Shown here piece after piece: positions 15,185-20,419 of a stretch of 20,419 nucleotides of DNA. The stretch spans positions 1 to 20,419 of the forward strand of contig CAZYLK010000104.1 in NCBI GenBank assembly GCA_964648365.1, in the 5' to 3' direction. Made by a program: the position numbers and the translations under genes. A model generated the notes under the pieces. The model was not told the DNA's origin and did no database searches. It saw nothing but the letters and a program-made list of their open reading frames with translations. How positions within the stretch are numbered: the first letter of the stretch is position 1; each line of letters starts with the position of its first letter. The DNA comes from SURF-32 sp964648365. Lineage in GTDB: Bacteria; Planctomycetota; Phycisphaerae; UBA1845.

Positions 15185-16320
15185 ACGTTCACGTGCTCCA
15201 TTCGGCGGCTATGGACCTCGCCGAGAAGGCCATGATCGAGCGCGCTCGCGGCGACAGGAAGGCGGCGCGGAAGAGCCTCAAGGAAGCCTTCGAGCAGGAA
15301 GAACGGGCGGCTTGGCTGGCAGTCAGCAACGGCGCCCCGGAACCCACGCGATCCATTCTGCTCAAGAGCGCTGCTCACCTCGCAATCGACGCCGATGAAC
15401 TTCGGCGCGCCGAACGACTCATCGGTGCCGCGCTCGCCGGCGACCCGCCGGAGGAAATTGCTCAAGAATTGCGTGTATTGTTCGAGGACGTGGGATTTCA
15501 TCGACACCTGGAGCGTCACGGCGTTGAATTGCAGAACAACGACGTGCAACTTGTGCTTGTCGGGCGCGCGATCTCTCCCGGGATGGCCGATTCCCATGAG
15601 TTTGTCGACCGCGTCTCGACCATGCAACACCTGTTGAACCGCACCTGCGAGAGCGATCAGGGTATGGAGTACCGCGAGCGCGGCGATCCGAAGCTCCCGT
15701 TGAGGCTGTTCGTTTCCGTCCCTCGGGCGGCGAGCTTTGCGGTATCGTTGCGAGTTGCCAACGAGAGGGATCAGGGAGAATTCGAGTTTGCTGAATCCTC
15801 CGAAGTGCTGAATCGGTTGCTTGACCGACTGGAGATGTTCGACCATGAAGAATTCGACGCGCTGCGTCGAGCGATCCCCGGACAGCAGTACTTCGACAAA
15901 TTCATCGAACTCGCTTCGCGGTTTGCGCCAGACGGAGAACGCGTGCGGCTGGTCGGACTGACCACGGTCAGGGGGCAGACGGAACGGCGCCTGCAATTAA
16001 AGCGCCCGGCGGGGCGGGATGAGAAGGGCGCGGTATTCGTTCCATCGCACGAGCCGAGGAAGTTTCATGGTCGGGTTTTCTTTATCAACACCAAAGACGA
16101 GGAGAACCCTGTCATCAAGCTCATGACCGATGACGACAGCGAATTCCGACTGAAGGCCGAGGACGATCTGTTGCAGCAGGCGGTTAAGTGTGCCGCCAGC
16201 GGCACGCGTGTTACCGTTACGGGCGTCCAGACGAGCAAGACGGTGCTGCACGTCGATGCGCTCAAGCCCGTCCGGCGGCGCAAGACTTCCAAGAAACGCG
16301 CCAGGACGCGGCGGCGTTGA
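15181..16320 (+). CDS. Uncharacterised protein with helical repeats and basic tail, second gene of a coupled pair
   Basis: A 379-residue soluble protein of a family I recognise only as a recurrent partner of the preceding gene. Residues 8-110 are helical and TPR-like (AMDLAEKAMIERARGDRKAA, then AAHLAIDADELRRAERLIGAAL). Residues 121-190 hold a distinctive block: LVLVGRAISPGMADSHEFVDRV, LLNRTCE, YRERG and SVPRAASFAVSLRV. Residues 296-365 are beta-rich, with HGRVFFINTKD and GTRVTVTGVQ, and could form a small OB- or SH3-like domain. The tail RRRKTSKKRARTRRR (365-379) is almost all basic and suggests nucleic-acid or phosphate contact. It overlaps the upstream gene by ATGA. There are no membrane segments or signal peptide. 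The function is unknown; the pair could be a toxin/antitoxin-like, defence or DNA-handling module. Confidence 0.82.
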   Translation: MNVHVLHSAAMDLAEKAMIERARGDRKAARKSLKEAFEQEERAAWLAVSNGAPEPTRSILLKSAAHLAIDADELRRAERLIGAALAGDPPEEIAQELRVLFEDVGFHRHLERHGVELQNNDVQLVLVGRAISPGMADSHEFVDRVSTMQHLLNRTCESDQGMEYRERGDPKLPLRLFVSVPRAASFAVSLRVANERDQGEFEFAESSEVLNRLLDRLEMFDHEEFDALRRAIPGQQYFDKFIELASRFAPDGERVRLVGLTTVRGQTERRLQLKRPAGRDEKGAVFVPSHEPRKFHGRVFFINTKDEENPVIKLMTDDDSEFRLKAEDDLLQQAVKCAASGTRVTVTGVQTSKTVLHVDALKPVRRRKTSKKRARTRRR

Positions 16321-16332
16321 CCTCCGTGACTT

Positions 16333-16351
16333 GGCCCAATCTCATTGGGCC
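16333..16351 (+). terminator. Perfect hairpin after the two-gene unit
   Basis: GGCCCAAT (16333-16340), loop CTC, ATTGGGCC (16344-16351) form an eight-pair stem 12 bases after the stop of the second pair gene. No T-run follows directly, so it may be a factor-assisted terminator or an mRNA-protecting structure. A GGGCTTTTT stretch occurs about 70 bases downstream. Confidence 0.5.
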
Positions 16352-16489
16352 GTTGCATGCCCGCTTCCGTTGCGGTATGCTGATTGCCCATCGGCGTCTG
16401 CCGCAGACCCGCCGGGCTTTTTCCGTCGGGCGTTGGTGTTGTATAGCGCGCGGCCGAACTTCAGATCGGGCGTCTTGAAGGAGAATCTT

Positions 16490-18091
16490 ATGATGCGATC
16501 GTGGTACCTGGCGTGCGTCTTGGCCGCTCTGTTGTTGTCAGCCACGCAGCAGGGCTGCGTCCTTCCCGGCGATGACACCGGCGACGACAACGCCAACGTC
16601 AGCGCCGCCAACGACAATCAATCCGAGCAGGAGACGCCCAACGAGAACGATAACGACGACGGTACCGGCTCCGGAGACAACCCCGGCCAGGACGTTCCGG
16701 CCGAGGTGAACCCCGACTGCGCCTTCAGCATGGGTGTGGTCAGTTCGCTGGACATGATGTTCGTCATGTCGGACCCGTTCGACGAGGCTGACGCGTTGTT
16801 CAGTGCCACGTTTGTCGGCGGCTACGCGGCGGAGGTCACGATCGACGTGGGCGGCGAGGAAGGTATCCGCTGCTCGGGCTACCTGCCGGACGTGGCCATC
16901 GACGTGGAGGACGGCGTCGTGAGCCTGACGGCCGCGCTCATTGACGAGGCGACGCTGGATGCCTGCACGGTCGATCTGGAAGGCGTCATCGACGACTGCG
17001 GCATGACGCTCATCGCTGGCCAGCCCGTCGAGGTGTCTCACGTCGCGGCCGAGGGGTCGGCCGTGGTCGGCGGCGAGGTCTACGCCCTGGGCGACCTTCA
17101 GATCCTCCGCATGAGCTACGGTGATTTCGACGGCGGCGCCGATGCGCGGCCGTGCGACGAACCGCCGACGGGTCTTGGCGACATGAACTGGGATCTGAGC
17201 AACACCAATTACTACGTCGATTTCCCAGGCTTCGGAGGCTTCGGCGGACTGGATGAATCTCCGCTGTACATCGACATCTCCGGCGTAGGCGAGGCGGTCG
17301 AGTATGCCTGGATCGAATCGTCGTTCGAGGACTCGGCGTGCGAACCGATCAACACCGAGGGGACGATCTCCTTCGACGGCCAGACCCTTTCGATCAGCGT
17401 GACCGTGGCCGCCAGCGTCGACGAAGGCGAGCCGGAGGGGCAGTGCTCCTTCGAGTTCACCGGCGAGGCCGGTGAGTGCCTCGTCGTGGCCGATGAGTAC
17501 TACGGCGATACGACCCTCGTGGTCGTCGAGGGCGCCGGCACGTACGGCACCTACTCCGGCGAATCCGGCGAGGTGACGACGATGTACCTGTCGCTCTACA
17601 CCTATTCCGAACCCGAACAGCCCGAGCCAATCGAGGACCGCTGCATCGATCCGATCGACGGCTTTGACGAGTCCGGCGGCGGCTGGCAGATCGTTCCGGT
17701 CAATCCGTATGGGGATGAAGGGTTCGAGGCGTTGCAGGGCCTTACCGTCTACGGCGACGGCCTGGAGGTCTTCGAGTTCTTCATCTACCTGGACGGCGGC
17801 GACGACTTTGACGCCTGCTACGGCGAGTCCGGCGGCGGCAGCGTCAGCTTCGACGGCCAGAACCTGACGGTCGACGTGGCTCACGTCGACGAGTTCGCCG
17901 AATGCGGGGCGACGTTCGCGGGCGCCGTGGAATCCTGCGAGACCTACGGCGGCTACTTCGGCGGCGATGACCAGGTTCTGCGCGTCGTGGGAGAAGGCGT
18001 CACGACGATCAACGGCGTCGACACGCCGATGACCGAACTCTACATCGTGCGGAACTTCGGCGGGGAGGAGTTCCCGCCGTTTGTGCCGTGA
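16490..18091 (+). CDS. Putative lipoprotein with acidic linker and three Cys-paired beta modules
   Basis: A 533-residue exported protein. The ATG at 16490 has AAGGAGA at 16478-16484; a second ATG follows immediately. The signal peptide MMRSWYLACVLAALLLSA is followed by TQQGC, an imperfect lipobox, so lipid anchoring is probable but not certain. An Asp/Asn/Glu-rich low-complexity linker (about residues 28-67) follows. The remainder has three related modules in which a Cys is followed by a phrase like SFDGQTLSI or SFDGQNLTV and then C-x-F-x-G-x(4-6)-C, around residues 145-185, 280-330 and 440-485. The Cys pairs probably form disulfides in the periplasm or at the cell surface. The composition is strongly acidic with very few Lys. 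No enzyme motif is visible and I do not recognise a named family. The downstream phosphatase gene starts on the last base of its stop codon. Confidence 0.85.
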   Translation: MMRSWYLACVLAALLLSATQQGCVLPGDDTGDDNANVSAANDNQSEQETPNENDNDDGTGSGDNPGQDVPAEVNPDCAFSMGVVSSLDMMFVMSDPFDEADALFSATFVGGYAAEVTIDVGGEEGIRCSGYLPDVAIDVEDGVVSLTAALIDEATLDACTVDLEGVIDDCGMTLIAGQPVEVSHVAAEGSAVVGGEVYALGDLQILRMSYGDFDGGADARPCDEPPTGLGDMNWDLSNTNYYVDFPGFGGFGGLDESPLYIDISGVGEAVEYAWIESSFEDSACEPINTEGTISFDGQTLSISVTVAASVDEGEPEGQCSFEFTGEAGECLVVADEYYGDTTLVVVEGAGTYGTYSGESGEVTTMYLSLYTYSEPEQPEPIEDRCIDPIDGFDESGGGWQIVPVNPYGDEGFEALQGLTVYGDGLEVFEFFIYLDGGDDFDACYGESGGGSVSFDGQNLTVDVAHVDEFAECGATFAGAVESCETYGGYFGGDDQVLRVVGEGVTTINGVDTPMTELYIVRNFGGEEFPPFVP

Positions 18092-18870
18092 TGGCGTATC
18101 GCCGCTTACCCGTCGTACGCTCGATTGAGAATCGGGCGACGGGTAGTGCTGGCGTTGTCTTGCGGGATCGCCCGACGGCGCGTGACGTTTCGTGTCTGCT
18201 TGCGTTCAGCGCGCCCCTGGATTTTGGGTTGAGCTTTACTTACTCGTGCATCCAGTTTCCAGCTCGCGGAATGGGTGAAGACCGGCTGCGCGTCGTCGAG
18301 CGTGACGGCCAGTTGATCGCAGTCGTTGCCGATGGCGCCGGCGGACTGGGAGGCGGCGCGGCGGCTGCGGAATTTGCCGTTTCCGCGCTCACGCATAACG
18401 TGGTCGAGTCGCTGGAATCACACGATCCACGTTTTTGGGTCACGCGACTGCTTCAGGTCGACGCGGCCCTCGCGAGGATCGGTGACGGCCAGGCGGCCGT
18501 CGTCGTTGCGTCCGCGTGCCGGGACCAGGTCGTCGGCGCTGCGGTCGGCGACGCCGTCGCGTGGATCATCTCGCCTTCAGGCGTCGTGGATCTCACCGCC
18601 GAAGCGAGGCCCAAGCCGTTACTTGGCGACGGCGCAGCCGTCCCTCGGCCGTTCGGTCCTGTCCGTATCGGTTCGTCAACGCTTCTCCTGGCGACCGATG
18701 GTCTCTGGAAGTACGCCGCCCAAGCGGTCATCGCCGAACGCGTCCGTGCCGCATTGATACCTGGGAGCCGCGCGAACCTCGTGGACGCCGTCCGCCTCGC
18801 CAGCGGCGAACTGCAGGACGATGTCGGTGTTGTGCTGGTGCGAGCGGACTCCGGCAGCCCAAGTTGTTGA
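18091..18870 (+). CDS. PPM/PP2C-type serine/threonine protein phosphatase
   Basis: A 259-residue PP2C-fold protein. The metal-binding and catalytic motifs are present: GEDR (62-65), VVADGAGGLGG (79-88), GDAVAWII (153-160), LLATDGLW (199-206) and a terminal QDDVGVVLV (242-250). It would remove phosphate from Ser/Thr residues with two Mn/Mg ions; the substrate and cognate kinase are not in view. The start is uncertain: the ATG at 18091 overlaps the stop of the lipoprotein gene (TGATG), but the first 46 residues look unlike the family, which usually begins shortly before the equivalent of FTYSCIQFPARG. A TTG near 18231 is an alternative. At about 210 core residues it is at the short end of bacterial PP2C enzymes. 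Confidence 0.85.
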   Translation: MAYRRLPVVRSIENRATGSAGVVLRDRPTARDVSCLLAFSAPLDFGLSFTYSCIQFPARGMGEDRLRVVERDGQLIAVVADGAGGLGGGAAAAEFAVSALTHNVVESLESHDPRFWVTRLLQVDAALARIGDGQAAVVVASACRDQVVGAAVGDAVAWIISPSGVVDLTAEARPKPLLGDGAAVPRPFGPVRIGSSTLLLATDGLWKYAAQAVIAERVRAALIPGSRANLVDAVRLASGELQDDVGVVLVRADSGSPSC

Positions 18871-18987
18871 GACGATGCCCGTCTTTTCATCGCGGGGCTG
18901 CCTGGTAGTTCTTTGAATTGCGGGGGGCCAGCTACGAAGCGACACACCCATCGTCGGTCACGACCCGGCGACCCCTGCGTCAAACCG

Positions 18988-19719
18988 CTAACCCGCCGCA
19001 GCCACAACCTGCCGCTGGCCGCGCCGCTTGTCTTTCGAGTTCACGCCGACATGCGCCGGGAAGGGCAGACCCACCAGGTAGCGCGCCGCGCGGATGTACA
19101 TCGGCAGCGTGTACCGAAGCCACGGATGATAGCCCGGCACCAGCGTGGCCCGGCGAAGCGCGTCGGTGAACTCGTCCGGCGTTTCGAAGGGCGGCATCAT
19201 CTGGTAGCACGGCCCGATGCTGCTGGGCAGGTGGGCGTCGCTGCCAACGTATCGCGGCAGCCCGTGACGGCGGGCGAAGGCGTCGGCCCGCCGGTCCGGA
19301 GCCGTCGACAGATGTTGCGCGTTGACCACTTCGACCGCGTCGATCAGGTTGATCATTTCCTCCGCGACGCTGCGCAAGCCGCAGCCGAACACGCGCGCGT
19401 ACATGTGAGGCAGCAGCACGACCCCGCCCTGTCGGCGAATTTCCTCCGCCGTTTCCTGCGCGGACATGCCGGGCGGAATCCAGTCGGTCAGGAACAGGCC
19501 GATCAGATGGCCGTCGCGTGTCGTCACTTCTTCGCCGATGATGACGCGGCACGGCGCGATCTCGCGCACGCGCAGCGCGCCCTCGATCTCGTCATGGTCC
19601 GTAACGGCCAGGCACCCGACGTCATGGGCGCGGGCGAACCGCGCCAGGTCCGCGGCCGATATGTCGCTGTCCGGCGAATAGTCGGTGTGCAGATGAATGA
19701 CGGTTTTGATCGTCTTCAC
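18988..19719 (-). CDS. PHP-domain metal-dependent phosphoesterase
   Basis: A 243-residue cytoplasmic enzyme of the PHP superfamily, whose members hydrolyse phosphoesters with a three-metal site. I chose the GTG at 19719 because AAGAAG/GAGGGA lies just upstream and the protein then begins VKTIKTVIHLHTDYS, directly on the first motif; the frame is open further upstream but reads as low-complexity sequence. Metal ligands are visible in order: H9 and H11 (HLHTDYSPDSD), D41-H42 (TDHDEI), E63/E64 (GEEVTT), H105 (LLPHMYARV) and D161/H163 (GSDAHLPSSIG). The order matches the YciV/RNase AM-like and related small PHP proteins, so a role in nucleotide or nucleic-acid 3' or 5' phosphate turnover is possible but not shown. 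The gene is convergent with the phosphatase gene. Confidence 0.85.
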   Translation of the reverse strand: MKTIKTVIHLHTDYSPDSDISAADLARFARAHDVGCLAVTDHDEIEGALRVREIAPCRVIIGEEVTTRDGHLIGLFLTDWIPPGMSAQETAEEIRRQGGVVLLPHMYARVFGCGLRSVAEEMINLIDAVEVVNAQHLSTAPDRRADAFARRHGLPRYVGSDAHLPSSIGPCYQMMPPFETPDEFTDALRRATLVPGYHPWLRYTLPMYIRAARYLVGLPFPAHVGVNSKDKRRGQRQVVAAAG

Positions 19720-19846
19720 GCCGCTTCTTTCCCTCGATGCTTGATTCGGACCGCGGCATCCCCCCGGCCGCCGCGGCCACGAACTGTAGGCGTGCCGGCC
19801 GCCGGTTTCCACGTCCGGAAAGGGCGGCCCGCCGCCAGGCAACAGA

Positions 19847-19880
19847 GCGGCCGCAAGAGACGGGTGTCCCTTACGGCCGC
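19847..19880 (-). terminator. Long hairpin downstream of the GSDH-like gene
   Basis: On the minus strand bases 19880-19866 and 19861-19847 form a continuous 15-pair stem with a four-base ACCC loop. Two of the pairs are G-U. On the plus strand those two positions are A-C mismatches. The better fold on the minus strand, about 70 bases after the minus-strand stop at 19952, points to a terminator for that gene. The 3' flank is TCTGTTGCC, a weak U-tract. Confidence 0.65.
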
Positions 19881-19951
19881 GTTGTCCTTGGATTGTCCGA
19901 TTCGACGCCCCGGGCGGCAACTTGCGTCCAGCCGGGGTTATCGATCGCCGG

Positions 19952-20419
19952 CTACGGGCAGTCGACCTCGACCGCTGGCTTGCAGTCCGCCGGATCGAGC
20001 AGTTCGACCGTGGCGGCGCCCTCGTAGCAGCATTCCTTCAGCTTCGCCTTCTTGCCGTTGACCGGCACGTCGAAGTTGTCGCCGTTGATGGCGATCACGA
20101 CCGACAGGCCGTCGCTGTTGGCGTTGGTCAGCTTCACCGTCGCCTTGACCTTGCCCTTCTTGTTGCAGTTGGTCTTGACCTTCTTGATGTCTTCGCAGGG
20201 CGGCGCCGCCGAGATAATCTTGAAGATCTCGCCGCCGATGTCGCAGATGTACAGCTCACCGTTGCCATCCTCGCCGAACGAGGCGATCGAGTTGATCGTG
20301 AAGCCTTCCGGCTTCAACTCCGTCGTCCGCTCGACGTGCTCGCTCAGGTTCTGCCCGTCGTAACGCAGCGACCAGATCCGGTTCGACCCGTAGTCGGCGT
20401 AGAAGTACGTGCCCGACAG
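19952..20419 (-). CDS. C-terminal part of a secreted glucose/sorbosone-dehydrogenase-like protein (N-terminus beyond window edge)
   Basis: The minus-strand frame is open from the right edge to a TAG at 19952-19954, 155 residues in all. The visible part begins in the last blades of a beta-propeller: GTYFYADYGSNRIWSL, then INSIASFGEDGNGELYICD followed by GEIFKI. This wording is typical of the GSDH / HHIP-like family of periplasmic quinone-dependent sugar dehydrogenases and their non-catalytic relatives. After it comes an extra domain of about 80 residues, Lys-rich with several Cys (PPCEDIKK, NCNKKGKVKATVKL, ECC, ADCKPAVEVDCP), which probably forms a disulfide-linked beta sandwich used for attachment or binding. 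The catalytic residues lie outside the window, so enzyme activity cannot be judged. The gene is followed by a strong hairpin. Confidence 0.85.
   Translation of the reverse strand: MSGTYFYADYGSNRIWSLRYDGQNLSEHVERTTELKPEGFTINSIASFGEDGNGELYICDIGGEIFKIISAAPPCEDIKKVKTNCNKKGKVKATVKLTNANSDGLSVVIAINGDNFDVPVNGKKAKLKECCYEGAATVELLDPADCKPAVEVDCP

Noticed and set aside
16538..17884. 448-codon open frame on the minus strand
   Set aside because: It is antisense to the lipoprotein gene; its Val/Asp/His-rich repeats mirror the Asp/Gly/Glu codons of that gene.
18913..20061. 382-codon open frame on the plus strand
   Set aside because: It is antisense to the PHP gene and the GSDH-like gene, both of which have strong family motifs.

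Overview
The window is GC-rich bacterial DNA with several planctomycete hallmarks: very large exported proteins, a tandem-repeat protein of the NxxGxxxAF type that ends in two dockerin/EF-hand-like calcium loops, Asp/Asn-rich lipoproteins, and a secreted sorbosone/glucose-dehydrogenase-like protein. A member of Planctomycetota, possibly Phycisphaerae-like, is the best guess. This rests on protein style, not on a marker gene. I see no rRNA, tRNA or CRISPR array.

Layout. (1) 1-805, minus: a lipoprotein of a conserved unknown family, cut by the left edge. (2) 1186-1951, plus: a 5'-truncated group II intron. It keeps the second half of the reverse transcriptase/maturase gene and well-formed domains V and VI with a bulged branch-point A. 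(3) 1988-3757, plus: a fusion of a D-glutamate-cyclase-like domain (DUF4392) with a MurD-like region that has lost key residues and the whole C-terminal domain. Two copies of one small palindromic element flank it. (4) 4017-7629, minus: a two-gene LolD/MacB-type ABC exporter. (5) 7925-12517, plus: a 1530-residue secreted repeat protein. (6) 12562-12894, minus: a small TPR protein. (7) 13043-14473, minus: a MoxR/Mg-chelatase-type AAA+ ATPase. (8) 14648-16320, plus: a tightly coupled pair of uncharacterised genes read divergently from the ATPase; the first carries a PD-(D/E)XK-like signature and the second has helical repeats and a very basic tail. (9) 16490-18091, plus: a lipoprotein with three related Cys-containing modules, and overlapping its stop, 18091-18870, a PP2C-type phosphatase. 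(10) 18988-19719, minus: a PHP-family phosphoesterase. (11) 19952-20419, minus: the C-terminal part of a GSDH-like protein, followed by a strong terminator-like hairpin.

How the parts relate. Most of the window looks like ordinary cell-envelope and housekeeping cargo. The clear functional units are the ABC exporter operon and the 14648-16320 pair. The most unusual items are the cyclase-MurD fusion, which puts a D-glutamate-handling domain on a MurD relative that lacks its own D-glutamate-binding domain, and the uncharacterised pair, which may start from a leaderless transcript. Small DNA elements are also notable: palindromes with different arms but the same TTC(A) centre, and two different heptamer tandem repeats outside the two ends of the ABC operon. 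All family assignments come from reading motifs by eye; no database search was done.
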